Positions 54,198-63,339 are shown, counted from the first letter of the stretch. The stretch: 64,000 bases of DNA from Rhabdothermincola sediminis (GCF_014805525.1 NZ_JACFSZ010000004.1:169966-233965); one strand, 5' to 3'. The notes: a model not told the origin generated them from the sequence alone. Translations and numbers: made by a program.

Positions 54198-54940
54198 CGC
54201 GCCGCCCCCTCGCTCCCGGCCGGCAGCCAGTCGGTCTTCGAGGCCAACCGGCGGAGGTCTCGCACCCAGTCTTCCTGGCGGGTGCCGAACGGGTACACCA
54301 AGCGCACCCGATCGTCGGGGGTGATCACGAACACCCCGGCGGTGTGGCCGACGAGGTAGTCGCCGCGGGCGTCGGGCGCCTCGGCCACCGCCACCGCCGT
54401 CCCCATCGCCCGCTGGGCCGCTTCGACCGCGGGCAGGTCGCCGGTCAGTCCCACGAAGCGTGGATCGAAGCTGTGCACCCACGAGTCGAGACGCTCCGGG
54501 GTGTCGCGGGCCGGGTCGGTGGTCACGAACACCATCTCGACCGGGACGTCGACCTTCTGCAACGCCTGGGCGATGGTGGCCATGTGGATGGGGCAGACGT
54601 CCGGGCAGTTCGTGTACCCGAAGAACACGAGGGTCAGCCGCCCGGCCGTTCGGGCCTGGAAGTCGTAGGCGCGCCCCGAGGTGTCGGTGAGTACGAACGA
54701 CGGTCGGGGTTGCGCCGGCTCCAGCACCCTACCCGCCCACTCGCTGCGAGCTGGTGAGCCACCGCCCTCCGACCGGGTGGCCAGGGTGATGGCGGCGATG
54801 GCGAGGAGCATCGCGCCGCCGATCAGGAACGACGCGATGACCCAGCGGGGTACCGAGGGCGGCCGGGCTGGCGGCGAGGGCTCACCGGTGGGGGTGTCCT
54901 CGGCGTCTCCAGTGGAGTCGGTGGAGATGATGCTGGTCAC
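54194..54940 (-). CDS. SCO1/SenC family copper chaperone
   Basis: 248 aa. A membrane anchor (WVIASFLIGGAMLLAIAAITLA) precedes a thioredoxin-like domain. Copper ligands are the Cys pair in TNCPDVCPIHM and the His in GDYLVGHTAGVF. SCO proteins load the CuA centre of cytochrome oxidase. First gene of sco-ctaG-(ZnuA-like). The N-terminal cytosolic stretch is Pro-rich. Confidence 0.92.
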   Translation of the reverse strand: MTSIISTDSTGDAEDTPTGEPSPPARPPSVPRWVIASFLIGGAMLLAIAAITLATRSEGGGSPARSEWAGRVLEPAQPRPSFVLTDTSGRAYDFQARTAGRLTLVFFGYTNCPDVCPIHMATIAQALQKVDVPVEMVFVTTDPARDTPERLDSWVHSFDPRFVGLTGDLPAVEAAQRAMGTAVAVAEAPDARGDYLVGHTAGVFVITPDDRVRLVYPFGTRQEDWVRDLRRLASKTDWLPAGSEGAAR

Positions 54941-55048
54941 GACCGTGCCATTGTCGCCGACGGGCCGGGAAAAACGCCCATCGCGACCGGCACGGCCTGC
55001 CCGCCTCGTCCGACCCGCCGGCCGGCCCCGTCCCGCCCGGCCGGGCCG

Positions 55049-56176
55049 TCAGCTCTCGGCCGCGTCCCGCAAGCGCGCCGTGCGATGCACCGGATCGGTG
55101 TCGAAGCGGGGGATCACCTCGGTGCCGAACAGCTCGAAGGAGGCCAGCGCGTCCTCGAGAGACATCTGCGTCGTGAGCGGGCTGAACACGAGCTGGTCGA
55201 TGCCCAGGTCGCGATAGATCTCCACCCCTTTCGCGCAGTCGTCGGGGTCGCCGGCGATGATCGCCCCGGTGGCAGCCAGCCGCTCGACCTCGTCCGGGGT
55301 CGGTTCGGGGATCAGCTCCGGCCAGGCCGGCACCCCCTTCGGGCGGGGGAAGGTGTCGAGCCAACGCAGCACCTGCGAGTGGTAGTAGGACATCCCGATG
55401 CTCGCCGCCAGCTTGAACGCGTCGTCGCGGTTCTCGCAGCAGACGAGGTTCGTCACGCACAGGATGTTGTCGTTGGCATAGCCGGTGACCGGGTCGCAGT
55501 CGCCGATCGCTGCCTTGTACGCCGCCGCGGCGGCCGGGATCTTCGACTTCGCCGGTGGCCCGAAGGCGAAGCAGAGCACGCCGAGGCCGTTGGCGGCGGC
55601 GATCTCGAAGGTCTCCGGGTTGCCCGCCGCGACCCACATCGGCGGCGGGGTCTTGCGATACAGCTTGGGGACGACGTTGCGTTCCGGGACGGAGAAGTAC
55701 GTCCCGTCGTGGTGGTAGCTGGACGATGCCCACATCTTGGGGAACTCTCGAAGCGTCTCGGCCCACATGTCGCGGGTCGAGTCCCAGTCGGTCACCCCGA
55801 AGCCACCCATCTCGGTCGTGGAGGAACCACGGCCGGTGCCGAACTCGTAGCGACCCTCCGTCAGATGGTCGAGCGTGGCCACCTGCTCTGCCACCCGGAC
55901 CGGGTGGTTCACCGCCGGCGTGGTGTTGGTGATCGCCGAGCCGACGTGCAGGGTCGTCGTCCGGGCCGCCACGAACGCCGCGAAGACCTCGGGCGAGGCC
56001 ATGTGGGAGTACTCGGTGAGGAAGTGGTGCTCGGAGGCCCAGGCGTATTTGAACCCCCACGCCTCCGAGCGGACGGCGATCTCGACGCTCTCCATCAGCC
56101 GCTGGTGCTCGAGGCCGGGGTTGCCCTCGGCGAGTGGTGCGGGCACCGCTCCCTGGGCGAAGAATCCGAACTCCAT
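55049..56176 (-). CDS. LLM class flavin-dependent oxidoreductase
   Basis: 375 aa luciferase-like TIM barrel. It begins MEFGFFAQGAVPAPL, with SEAWGFKYAWASEHHFLTEYSH, TTLHVGSAITNTTPAVNHPVRVAEQVATLDHLTEGRYEFGTGRG and a late PDDCAKGVEIYRDLGIDQLVFS, all usual for the family. It uses reduced FMN or F420 to oxidise an unknown substrate. AAGGAG precedes the start. It is divergent from the Rieske oxygenase across a region with KstR-like boxes. Confidence 0.9.
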   Translation of the reverse strand: MEFGFFAQGAVPAPLAEGNPGLEHQRLMESVEIAVRSEAWGFKYAWASEHHFLTEYSHMASPEVFAAFVAARTTTLHVGSAITNTTPAVNHPVRVAEQVATLDHLTEGRYEFGTGRGSSTTEMGGFGVTDWDSTRDMWAETLREFPKMWASSSYHHDGTYFSVPERNVVPKLYRKTPPPMWVAAGNPETFEIAAANGLGVLCFAFGPPAKSKIPAAAAAYKAAIGDCDPVTGYANDNILCVTNLVCCENRDDAFKLAASIGMSYYHSQVLRWLDTFPRPKGVPAWPELIPEPTPDEVERLAATGAIIAGDPDDCAKGVEIYRDLGIDQLVFSPLTTQMSLEDALASFELFGTEVIPRFDTDPVHRTARLRDAAES

Positions 56177-56194
56177 GGGCGCTCCTTCACGGTG

Positions 56195-56218
56195 AAAACG
56201 AGAACGTGTTCTCGTTTT
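56195..56218. promoter_or_regulatory. 24-bp palindrome, KstR-like operator for the LLM gene
   Basis: Arms AAAACGAGAAC and GTTCTCGTTTT flank a GT centre, perfectly symmetric. The core GAAC-N2-GTTC is that of KstR/TetR operators. It lies 19 bp upstream of the LLM oxidoreductase start. Confidence 0.7.
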
Positions 56219-56252
56219 TGGACGGTTCGTCTTGTACCCGGAGCGCCCCGGG

Positions 56253-56280
56253 GGCGATAGGGACGAAGGTCCCTATCGCC
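56253..56280. promoter_or_regulatory. DosR/DevR-like palindrome
   Basis: Perfect 12-bp arms GGCGATAGGGAC and GTCCCTATCGCC around GAAG. The GGGAC-N4-GTCCC spacing equals that of the DosR hypoxia box. It sits midway between the two divergent genes. Confidence 0.5.
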
Positions 56281-56284
56281 GGGA

Positions 56285-56300
56285 CTAGAACACGTTCTAG
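56285..56300. promoter_or_regulatory. 16-bp palindrome matching the KstR operator consensus
   Basis: CTAGAACACGTTCTAG is a perfect palindrome and fits the published TnnAACnnGTTnnA pattern of the sterol-catabolism repressor KstR. It ends nine bases before the Rieske gene start, where binding would block transcription. Confidence 0.7.
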
Positions 56301-56309
56301 ATCTGAGCC

Positions 56310-57386
56310 ATGACCCGATTCCCCTTCCCCGTCCCCTTCGGCTGGTACCAGCTGGCCTGGAGTGACGAGCTCGCGGCTGGCGAGGTCTGGCCCCTCTACT
56401 ACTTCGGTCGAGATCTCGTGCTGTGGCGGGACTCGGAGGGCGCCGCCCACCTCCAGGACGCGCTCTGCCCCCACCTCGGTGGCCACCTCGGGCACGGCGG
56501 GCACGTCGAGGGGTGCGAGCTGCAGTGTCCCTTCCACGGGTGGAAGTTCGATGCCGAGGGGCGCAACAGCGAGATCCCCTACAGCGACAAGGTCAACCGC
56601 AAGGCGCGCCTCACCACCTATCCGGTCATCGAGCGCAACGGGCTGCTCATGGCCTGGTACCACCCGTTCGGGGCCGAACCGAGCTGGGAGATCCCCGAGA
56701 TCCCGGAGTTCAACGATCCCGACGCCTTCTCGCCGATGGTGCGCCGGACGGTCGAGATCCCCGCGGCTTGGCAGGAGATCGCCGAGAACCAGGTCGACGC
56801 CGCGCACTTCCGGTACGTCCACAACACCGACCAGGTGCCCGAGGTCACCCTCTACGAGACCGACGGGCCCCTGGCCCGCATGCGCTCGATCCAGCGCTTC
56901 CCCACCCCCCGGGGGGTGGTCGACGGCCGCATCGACGTGGACACCTACGGGCCCGGCTTCGGGGTGATCCGCTTCAGCGGGATCGTGGACACCGTGCTGA
57001 TGGGGTGCAACGTGCCTGTCACCAGCGACGAGTGTGAGCTGCGGTTCAGCTTCACCGTGCGCAAGCTCGGCGACGACGCCGCGACCTCGACCGTCGGCGA
57101 CGCCTTCGTCGAGGAGGTCACCCGGCAGGTGATCGAGGACATCCCGATCTGGAAGTACAAGGGGCACGTCACCAAGCCGGCGCTGGCCGACAACGACGGG
57201 CCCTACCTGAAGTTCCGCAAGTGGGCATCCCAGTTCTATGCGGAGGGCGTCGATCTCGACCGGGCGGTCTACCCCCCGCGCCGGCCACCCAAGCCCCGCC
57301 CCGAGCCCGAGGGCACCCGCAAGCTCACCGCGTCGTCGAGGCTCAAGCAGGAGGACGTGATCAGAGCCGACATGATGTCGGGCTGA
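56310..57386 (+). CDS. Rieske non-haem iron oxygenase, KshA-like
   Basis: 358 aa. The Rieske centre ligands are C53/H55 (CPH) and C73/H76 (CPFHGW). The mononuclear iron site is in AENQVDAAHFRYVHNT (N-x2-D-x2-H-x4-H). The layout matches the oxygenase component of 3-ketosteroid 9-alpha-hydroxylase and relatives such as cholesterol 7-desaturase. A reductase partner would be needed and is not in the window. The upstream KstR-like box supports a sterol-related role, but the substrate is inferred. Confidence 0.85.
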   Translation: MTRFPFPVPFGWYQLAWSDELAAGEVWPLYYFGRDLVLWRDSEGAAHLQDALCPHLGGHLGHGGHVEGCELQCPFHGWKFDAEGRNSEIPYSDKVNRKARLTTYPVIERNGLLMAWYHPFGAEPSWEIPEIPEFNDPDAFSPMVRRTVEIPAAWQEIAENQVDAAHFRYVHNTDQVPEVTLYETDGPLARMRSIQRFPTPRGVVDGRIDVDTYGPGFGVIRFSGIVDTVLMGCNVPVTSDECELRFSFTVRKLGDDAATSTVGDAFVEEVTRQVIEDIPIWKYKGHVTKPALADNDGPYLKFRKWASQFYAEGVDLDRAVYPPRRPPKPRPEPEGTRKLTASSRLKQEDVIRADMMSG

Positions 57387-57454
57387 CGCGGGCCTGGCCG
57401 GGCCGGGGATCCGCCGGCGGGCGGGGCTGCGAGTCGCCGGGTGAAGCGCCCGGG

Positions 57455-58090
57455 TCAGCGGCCGGCACGGAGGCGGCCGAGCCAGCGGTCGAGGGCCTCG
57501 ACCGCTGGGGGTGCTTCGAGATCGTGGCCGCCGGCGTGCTCGACCCAGGTCACCTCGAGGCCGTGCCGTTCCAGGGCCCGGCGGGCGCTGCGGCCTTGCA
57601 CCACCGGCACGACCTCGTCCTGCTCGCCGTGCACCAGCAGCACCTCGGTGTGGCCCGCGGCGTCGGCGAGAGCCCACTCCACGCTCGGGTCGTGCGGCAG
57701 CCACGCGGCCACTGCCCCCACCGCCGCCGGCCGCCACCTCGCCCCGCGGCGCAGCGCGAGCGCCAGCGCGGTGGCCGCACCTTGCGAGTAGCCGACCACC
57801 ACCGCGCCGGCGGGATCGACCTGCGCCGCGGCGCAGGCATCGACGACCTGCGCTTCGAGCCGGTCGAGCGTGCAGCTCAGGGGTGGGGAGGCATCGGTGG
57901 GGCCGTCAGGGTCGGGTCCGAACCACCCGTACCCGCCCGGGGTGCGCACCGGACCGCTGGGCACCAGCCGGGGGATCCCTGTCGCCCCGGGTAGGGACGC
58001 CAGCACACGCTCGAGTCGTGAGGGGTGGTCGTCGTAACCGTGCAGCCCGACGAGGATGGCAGGAGCCGACGGGCCGCCTGTCCGGGGCAC
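57455..58090 (-). CDS. Alpha/beta hydrolase, carboxylesterase/phospholipase type
   Basis: 211 aa from GTG 58090. The fold begins ILVGLHGYDDHPS; the nucleophile is in VVVGYSQGAATALAL (GYSQG), the Asp in HGEQDEVVPV and the His in EHAGGHDLE. This is the short esterase/LysoPL family. The start is 7 bp after the NlpC/P60 stop, so the two are co-transcribed. A longer start at 58198 would overlap that gene by 100 bp. Confidence 0.82.
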   Translation of the reverse strand: MPRTGGPSAPAILVGLHGYDDHPSRLERVLASLPGATGIPRLVPSGPVRTPGGYGWFGPDPDGPTDASPPLSCTLDRLEAQVVDACAAAQVDPAGAVVVGYSQGAATALALALRRGARWRPAAVGAVAAWLPHDPSVEWALADAAGHTEVLLVHGEQDEVVPVVQGRSARRALERHGLEVTWVEHAGGHDLEAPPAVEALDRWLGRLRAGR

Positions 58091-58097
58091 GCGGTGG

Positions 58098-59291
58098 TCA
58101 GACCCGGCCGAAGGCCACGCGGGCGCCGGACCAGTACCCGACGCTGTCGACCCGCACGAACTTGCCTCGCCCGGGAGCGTGCACCATCTGGCCACCACCG
58201 ATGTAGAGGCCGACGTGGCCGGGGTCGCCGCTCTCGCCGGGACCCCAGAAGAACACGAGGTCCCCTGGCTGGGCTTCGGCCTGGGAGATGCGCCGGCTCA
58301 TCGCGTACTGCGCGCCCGAATAGTGGGGAAGGCTCTTGCCTCCCTGGGCCCACGCCCACATGGTGAAGCCGGAGCAGTCGAAGGCGTTCGGTCCCGCCGC
58401 GGCCCACACGTACGGCGCCCCGATCTTGCTCATGCCCGCGGCGACCGCCGCGGCGGCACCCGAGCCCACGGCCGGAGGCGGGCTGTCGTCGATCGCCGGG
58501 CCGGGCGCGGTCGGCGCGGTCCGCGGCGACGGGCCTTCGGCCGGTGAAGGCTGGGACGTCCGAGTGCTCGCCGCTCGCTGGGCGGCCTGCTGGCGGGCCT
58601 GTTCCTCGGCCCGCTGGCGAGCCTCGGCAGCCTTGCGCTCCTGCTCTTCCCGCACGAGCTGGGCGATCTCGCCGTCGAGCTTCGACTTGATCGCGGCCTG
58701 CTCGTCGACTGCCGCTTGCGCCTCGTCGAGGGAGGCTTGGAGCTGGGCGTGATGGTCGGCGAGCGCCTGTTGTGCCTCGCTGAGCTGGCGGCTCTCGTCC
58801 TCGGCCTTCTTCCTGGTCGCCTGCAGCTGGTCGACGAGGTCCTGGCGGCTGCCGGTGGTGATCTCGAGGTAGCCCCGGACCTTGGGGGCCTCGTCGGTCG
58901 TGCTGGCGAGGAGCGCGTCCATGGCCGGGGCGTCGTTGCCGGACACGTACGCCTCCACCGCGAAGGCCCGCAGCTCGCTCCGGCGCTGCTCGAGCTCGGC
59001 GTTGGCCTCGTCCGCTCGGCGCTGGGCGTCGGCGACGGCTGCTTCGGCCGCGGCGAGCTCGCCCTTGGCCCGTTCGGCGGCTTCGTCGAGCTGCATCACC
59101 CGCGCTTCGAGCGCGTCGAGCTTCGCGGCGACCCGCTGGGCTTCCGCCCGCTTGTCGGCGAGCTGGTCGGCACTGGCGGCACCCGGGGCGACGATCGCGC
59201 CCACGACGAGCGCGAGGATCACGCCGGCGAGAGCGAGCGGGCTGCGGTACCGAGCAGAACGGCGGCCGGTGGCAGGTCGTCCAGGTCGCAT
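58098..59291 (-). CDS. Secreted NlpC/P60 peptidoglycan hydrolase with coiled coil
   Basis: 397 aa. Signal peptide LALAGVILALVVGAIVAPGAASA, then a long heptad region (about 45-240: DKRAEAQRVAAKLDALEARV, KAAEARQRAEEQARQQAAQR), a Pro-rich linker and a C-terminal NlpC/P60 domain. The catalytic Cys is in NAFDCSGFTMWAW and His in DPGHVGLYIGGG. It resembles RipA/RipC cell-division hydrolases whose coiled coil answers to FtsEX. Confidence 0.9.
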   Translation of the reverse strand: MRPGRPATGRRSARYRSPLALAGVILALVVGAIVAPGAASADQLADKRAEAQRVAAKLDALEARVMQLDEAAERAKGELAAAEAAVADAQRRADEANAELEQRRSELRAFAVEAYVSGNDAPAMDALLASTTDEAPKVRGYLEITTGSRQDLVDQLQATRKKAEDESRQLSEAQQALADHHAQLQASLDEAQAAVDEQAAIKSKLDGEIAQLVREEQERKAAEARQRAEEQARQQAAQRAASTRTSQPSPAEGPSPRTAPTAPGPAIDDSPPPAVGSGAAAAVAAGMSKIGAPYVWAAAGPNAFDCSGFTMWAWAQGGKSLPHYSGAQYAMSRRISQAEAQPGDLVFFWGPGESGDPGHVGLYIGGGQMVHAPGRGKFVRVDSVGYWSGARVAFGRV

Positions 59292-59339
59292 TGTTACGGA
59301 ATCTTTGCAGAAGTCGTGCGGTCACGCAACGACGCCGGG

Positions 59340-60752
59340 TCACGACGAGGGGAGGGCCAGATGACGCCGGGCCCGCTCGGCCGCGGCCCGGGCCTGGCGG
59401 ATGCAGGCCGGAATGCCCAACCCGTCCCACCCGGCACCTAGAGCGGTGAGACCAGCACACTCCGTGTCCAGCTCGGCGCGCCACCGAGACACCCGTTCGA
59501 GGTGGCCGGGGCGGAACTGCGGTAGCGAGCGCGGCCAGCGAGACACCCGGGTGGCCACCGGCGAGACCGAGGGATCGAGCGCCATCGTCGTCGCCAGGTC
59601 GGCGAGCAGCGCCTCGACCAGATCGGCGTCGTCGAGCTCGAGCGCCCGACGGTCGTCGAAGCGGCCTGCGGAGGCGCGCAGCACGGCCACCTCCGGGTCG
59701 TCGAGATGGGCCCACTTGCTCGACGCCCACGAACACCCGGTGAGGAGCAGGCCTTCCGCCCGGGGTACCAGGAAGCCGCTGCCGTCGAGGGGACGTCCGA
59801 TCGCCGCTCGGGGCACCGCCAGGGTGACCATCACCACCGACGAGTAGGGCACCTCGCCGAGCTCAGCCGCCACCCCGGGGGCGATGCTGCCGAGCAGCTC
59901 CGCGGTCACGAAGTCGGGGGTGGCCAGCACCACCGCGTCGGCCTCGATCGGGTCGGCCGACGCGACGCGGACCGCGAAGCGCGAGGTGGCGTGAGCGCGG
60001 TGCCGATCCACGGCGGTCGCCCGAGCCCCGGTCACGATCCTGGCGCCACGCCTGCCCAGCTCGTGGGCCAGCGCGTCGGTGAGGGTCTGGGTGCCGGTGG
60101 GCAACCCGTAGAAGACCGGCGTGCCGGGATCGGGTCGGGTGCGGGCGAGCTGCTCGCGCAGGCCGGCGATGAGGCTCGGCTGCTCGCGGACCGCCTCGGC
60201 GAGCTGCGGCGCCCCGGCGGCCACGCTGAGCTCGTCGGCGTCACCCGCGTTCACCCCACTCAGCAGCGGCGCCACCAGCCGCTCGAACACCTCGTCACCG
60301 AGCCGCCGGCGCACCAGCGCCCCGACCGACTCGTCGCCTCGCCACGGCTCGCCGGGCATGGTCAGGTCCTCGGCCGCCCGAGCGACACCCTCTTCGGAGA
60401 CGAGGCCCGAGGCCGCGAGAGCCTCGAGGTCGGTCGGCACGCCGAGCACCGTGCGTTCCGGGAAGGCCCGCAGGGCACCGTCGCAGTAGACGAACGCTCG
60501 GCTCGTGGCTGGGGTCACGAGGTGCTCCCGCAGCCCGAGCTCCCCGCAAAGCTCGATCGCCTCGGGCACCCGGGCGAGGAAGGCGTCAGCGGCGCAGTCC
60601 ACGGCCCGGCCGGCGAAGGGGGTGGTCCAGATCTTTCCCCCGAGCCGCGAGTCGGCTTCGAGCACCGTGATCTCGACGTCGCCGTGGCGAGCCAGCTCGA
60701 AGGCGGCCGTGAGCCCGCTGATCCCCCCGCCGACGATCACCACCGAAGCCAT
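59340..60752 (-). CDS. hemY: Coproporphyrinogen/protoporphyrinogen oxidase (HemY/CgoX type)
   Basis: 470 aa from ATG 60752. FAD motif VVIVGGGISGLTAAFELARHG with VLEADSRLGGKI; later PVFYGLPTGTQTLTDALAHEL and C-terminal GWDGLGIPACIRQARAAAER. In actinobacteria this enzyme oxidises coproporphyrinogen III in the coproporphyrin-dependent haem route. It is third in hemE-hemH-hemY, 13 bp after hemH. Confidence 0.9.
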   Translation of the reverse strand: MASVVIVGGGISGLTAAFELARHGDVEITVLEADSRLGGKIWTTPFAGRAVDCAADAFLARVPEAIELCGELGLREHLVTPATSRAFVYCDGALRAFPERTVLGVPTDLEALAASGLVSEEGVARAAEDLTMPGEPWRGDESVGALVRRRLGDEVFERLVAPLLSGVNAGDADELSVAAGAPQLAEAVREQPSLIAGLREQLARTRPDPGTPVFYGLPTGTQTLTDALAHELGRRGARIVTGARATAVDRHRAHATSRFAVRVASADPIEADAVVLATPDFVTAELLGSIAPGVAAELGEVPYSSVVMVTLAVPRAAIGRPLDGSGFLVPRAEGLLLTGCSWASSKWAHLDDPEVAVLRASAGRFDDRRALELDDADLVEALLADLATTMALDPSVSPVATRVSRWPRSLPQFRPGHLERVSRWRAELDTECAGLTALGAGWDGLGIPACIRQARAAAERARRHLALPSS

Positions 60753-60765
60753 GCCGCTCGCCACC

Positions 60766-61701
60766 TCACACCTTCCCACCGCACCCGGCGCGTGCCAGGG
60801 CGAGCTCGGCCAGCCCATCCATCACGGCCGGGTCGGCGTTGACCGACCGGGTGCGCGCGAACGCCAACCCGGCGTTCTCGGCCACCCGGCGAGCCTCGAT
60901 GTCGAGGTCGTAGAGCACCTCGAGGTGGTCGGCGGTGAACCCCTGCGGACACACGAGCACCCCCTCGGCGCGGCCGGTGGCGCCGAGCTCTCGGATCACC
61001 TCCGAGAGGTCGGGACCCCGCCAGCGTTCAGGGGTGCGGCCGGCGCTCTGCCAGCACAGCGCCCAGTCGGGCCACGGCAGCAGGCCGACGCGCGCCGCCA
61101 CCGCGCTGGCGGTCTCGTAGAGCTGCTCGGGGTACGGGTCGCCGGCGAGCGCCCGCTCCGGGAGCGAGTGCGCGCTGAACAGCACCTTGTGCCGAGCCGG
61201 GAGCCCCCGGCGGGCGTCGAGGATCGCCTCCGCCAGGAAGTCCACCAGCGCCGGCAGCAGGTGCCACGAGTCGATCGGCAGGTACTCCACCCCCGCGGAC
61301 CGGGCTGCCGCCCCGGCCCGCTCGTGGTACGCACCGACGCTCGCCCGGGAATAGTGGGGCGCGAGCACCAGACCTACGACCCGAGTTGCGCCGGAGGTGG
61401 CGAGTGCTCGCACCCCGTCCTCCACGTAGGGCGGTGCGTGCTTCTGTCCGAGTGCGGTCGGGACGGCTCGACCACTGCGGGCCTCGAGCGCCGCGGCGAT
61501 CGCTCCCCGCTGGGCCTCGGTGCGCTCGGCCAGCGGGGACACGCCGCCGATGGCCTCGTAGCGGGCCGTGAGCTCGGCCAGCTCCTCGTCGGTGGGGGGA
61601 CGGCCTCGGCGGATGTGGGTGTAGTAGCCGGCGATCTCGCCCGGGTCCTTCGGGGTGCCGTAGGCCATCACCAGCACCCCCAGTGCGCCCTGCCCGCTCA
61701 C
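60766..61701 (-). CDS. hemH: Ferrochelatase (coproporphyrin type)
   Basis: 311 aa from GTG 61701 overlapping the hemE stop (GTGA). Conserved regions: [62 protein letters not shown] (the metal-site His) and [22 protein letters not shown] with the conserved Glu. It inserts iron into the porphyrin. The haem decarboxylase (HemQ/ChdC) that would finish the route is not in the window. Confidence 0.93.
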   Translation of the reverse strand: MSGQGALGVLVMAYGTPKDPGEIAGYYTHIRRGRPPTDEELAELTARYEAIGGVSPLAERTEAQRGAIAAALEARSGRAVPTALGQKHAPPYVEDGVRALATSGATRVVGLVLAPHYSRASVGAYHERAGAAARSAGVEYLPIDSWHLLPALVDFLAEAILDARRGLPARHKVLFSAHSLPERALAGDPYPEQLYETASAVAARVGLLPWPDWALCWQSAGRTPERWRGPDLSEVIRELGATGRAEGVLVCPQGFTADHLEVLYDLDIEARRVAENAGLAFARTRSVNADPAVMDGLAELALARAGCGGKV

Positions 61702-62771
61702 GGTCGACCCCCGCCCCCGGAGGCGACCCGGCCCTCGTCGTGCACCAGCTCGACCAGGCGGGTGAGCGTGTCGGGATGGGTCTCGGGCAGCACGCCGTGG
61801 CCGAGGTTGAAGATGTGCCCCGGGTGCCCCGCGTTGCGGCGCAGTACGTCGCGGGCCGCCTCCGCGACCACGTCCCACGGTGCGAGGCAGATGGCCGGAT
61901 CGAGGTTCCCTTGGAGTGCCGTACCCGCGGGGACCCGCTGCCGGGCCCGATCGAGCGGCACCCGCCAATCCACGCCCACCACGTCCGCGCCGGCGGCCGC
62001 GAGCAGGTCGAGCAGCTCGCCGGTGCCCACACCGAAGTGGATGCGGGGCACCCCGAGGTCCACGATGCCCTCGAACACCCGGCGGCTGTGTGGCAGCACG
62101 AAACGCTCGTAGTCGGGCGGCGAGAGTGCGCCGACCCAGCTGTCGAACACCTGTACCGCGGAAGCCCCCGCCGCAACCTGTGACCGCAGCGAGGCCACGG
62201 CCAGGTCGGCGAGGCGGTCGAGCAACGCACTCCACAAGCCGGGCTCGCTGTGCATCAGCGATTTGGTGCGGGCGTAGGTGCGCGACGGGCGCCCTTCGAT
62301 GAGGTAGCTGGCGACGGTGAAGGGCGCGCCGGCGAAGCCGATGAGGGGGACGGTGAGCTCCTTCGCCAGCAGCCGGACGGTCTCGAGCACGTAGGGGGTG
62401 TCGGTCTCGGGCTCGAGGGGTCGGAGCCGGGCGAGGTCACGTTCGCTGCGGAACGGGGAGGCGACCACCGGGCCGGTGCCGGGGGCGACGTCGACGCCGA
62501 AGCCCACTGCGGCGACCGGCACGACGATGTCCGAGTAGAGGATGGCCGCGTCGACACCGTGGCGGCGTACCGGCTGCAGGGTGATCTCCGCGGCCAACCC
62601 GGGGTCGCGGATGGCCTCCAGGATGCTCCCGGTGCCGCGGATCGCCCGGTACTCGGGCAGGGACCGGCCCGCTTGGCGCATGAACCACACCGGCACCCGG
62701 TCGTGGGCCTCGCCTCGGCAGGCGGCGAGGAAGGGTGAGTCCTGCAGGTGCGCGGGGGGCACGCTCGCCAC
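61698..62771 (-). CDS. hemE: Uroporphyrinogen decarboxylase
   Basis: 357 aa, normal length. N-terminal [17 protein letters not shown] with the conserved Arg pair, then [48 protein letters not shown] and [10 protein letters not shown]. It converts uroporphyrinogen III to coproporphyrinogen III. First gene of hemE-hemH-hemY. Confidence 0.95.
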   Translation of the reverse strand: MASVPPAHLQDSPFLAACRGEAHDRVPVWFMRQAGRSLPEYRAIRGTGSILEAIRDPGLAAEITLQPVRRHGVDAAILYSDIVVPVAAVGFGVDVAPGTGPVVASPFRSERDLARLRPLEPETDTPYVLETVRLLAKELTVPLIGFAGAPFTVASYLIEGRPSRTYARTKSLMHSEPGLWSALLDRLADLAVASLRSQVAAGASAVQVFDSWVGALSPPDYERFVLPHSRRVFEGIVDLGVPRIHFGVGTGELLDLLAAAGADVVGVDWRVPLDRARQRVPAGTALQGNLDPAICLAPWDVVAEAARDVLRRNAGHPGHIFNLGHGVLPETHPDTLTRLVELVHDEGRVASGGGGRP

Positions 62772-62827
62772 GGTAACGCCCGGGCGTGCCCACTCCCGAA
62801 CCCGCCGGTCCGGGCTTGACTGGTGCG

Positions 62828-63091
62828 ATGCGCCGATCCATCGACGACTACCCGTTCGATCCTCGTGACTACCCGCCGCGCTTCGAGGACGACGAGCTCA
62901 CGCCGATCTCCTGGGCGGTGGCCGTCAGCGACGACTACGACGATGCCCGGCCGCGCATCGTGCTGACGGTCGAGGAGGTGGGCCGGCCCGGCCAGGGGTT
63001 GGTCGGTCACCTCAGCCCGGAGATCGCCCGCCGGCTGCGGGTCGCGATCCGTGACGGGTTGCGCGAGATCGGCGAGGACCCGGGTCCCTGA
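62828..63091 (+). CDS. Small conserved hypothetical protein (87 aa)
   Basis: ATG at 62828: [31 protein letters not shown], then [40 protein letters not shown]. Acidic N-terminus and a beta-beta-alpha-like end. It is divergent from hemE with a 56-bp gap. The family is not recognised. Confidence 0.6.
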   Translation: MRRSIDDYPFDPRDYPPRFEDDELTPISWAVAVSDDYDDARPRIVLTVEEVGRPGQGLVGHLSPEIARRLRVAIRDGLREIGEDPGP

Positions 63092-63109
63092 ACTCCTCAC
63101 CCAACCCAA

Positions 63110-63153
63110 CTGGCAGGTCGAACGCGTGCCCTGGCGCGCGTTTGACCTGCCAG
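63110..63153. repeat. Repeated palindrome, copy 2
   Basis: CTGGCAGGTCGAACGCGTGC (63110-63129) pairs with 63134-63153 around a CCTG loop. The two non-matching positions are G-T wobbles, so the RNA stem is kept. It starts 19 bp after the small hypothetical gene and is closely similar to the copy at 50596. Confidence 0.85.
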
Positions 63154-63188
63154 AACGGAGCCGGGTGGTGTCGCCCGAGTAGATATCT

Positions 63189-63224
63189 GAGAACAATTCT
63201 CAGTAAGGTGAGAATCGTTCTTGA
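63189..63224. promoter_or_regulatory. Tandem Fur-family operators
   Basis: TGAGAA-CAA-TTCTCA (63189-63203) and TGAGAA-TCG-TTCTTG (63210-63224) are dyads of the 15-bp Fur/Zur type, spaced 21 bp apart, two helical turns. The only downstream frames before the transposase are a 22-codon peptide and debris, so the target gene may have been lost. Confidence 0.55.
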
Positions 63225-63270
63225 TTCGTCACCGGGAGACCGCCGGCAGGACACCGATGAGGAGCCCGGC

Positions 63271-63339
63271 ATGCGACGAGGTTCGACGGATGTGATGGGT
63301 GGCGTCCCGTTCCCGGTGCAATACGCGGCGAGGGCGTAG
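63271..63339 (+). other. Possible 22-codon leader or gene remnant
   Basis: ATG at 63271 reads MRRGSTDVMGGVPFPVQYAA and stops at 63339, with GAGGAG about ten bases upstream. It follows the Fur-like boxes. It may be the N-terminus of a gene cut off by later rearrangement, or no gene at all. Confidence 0.25.

Noticed and set aside
61698..63224. Fur-like boxes as the promoter of the haem operon
   Set aside because: hemE starts at 62771 on the minus strand and another gene lies between, so the boxes are not in its promoter.
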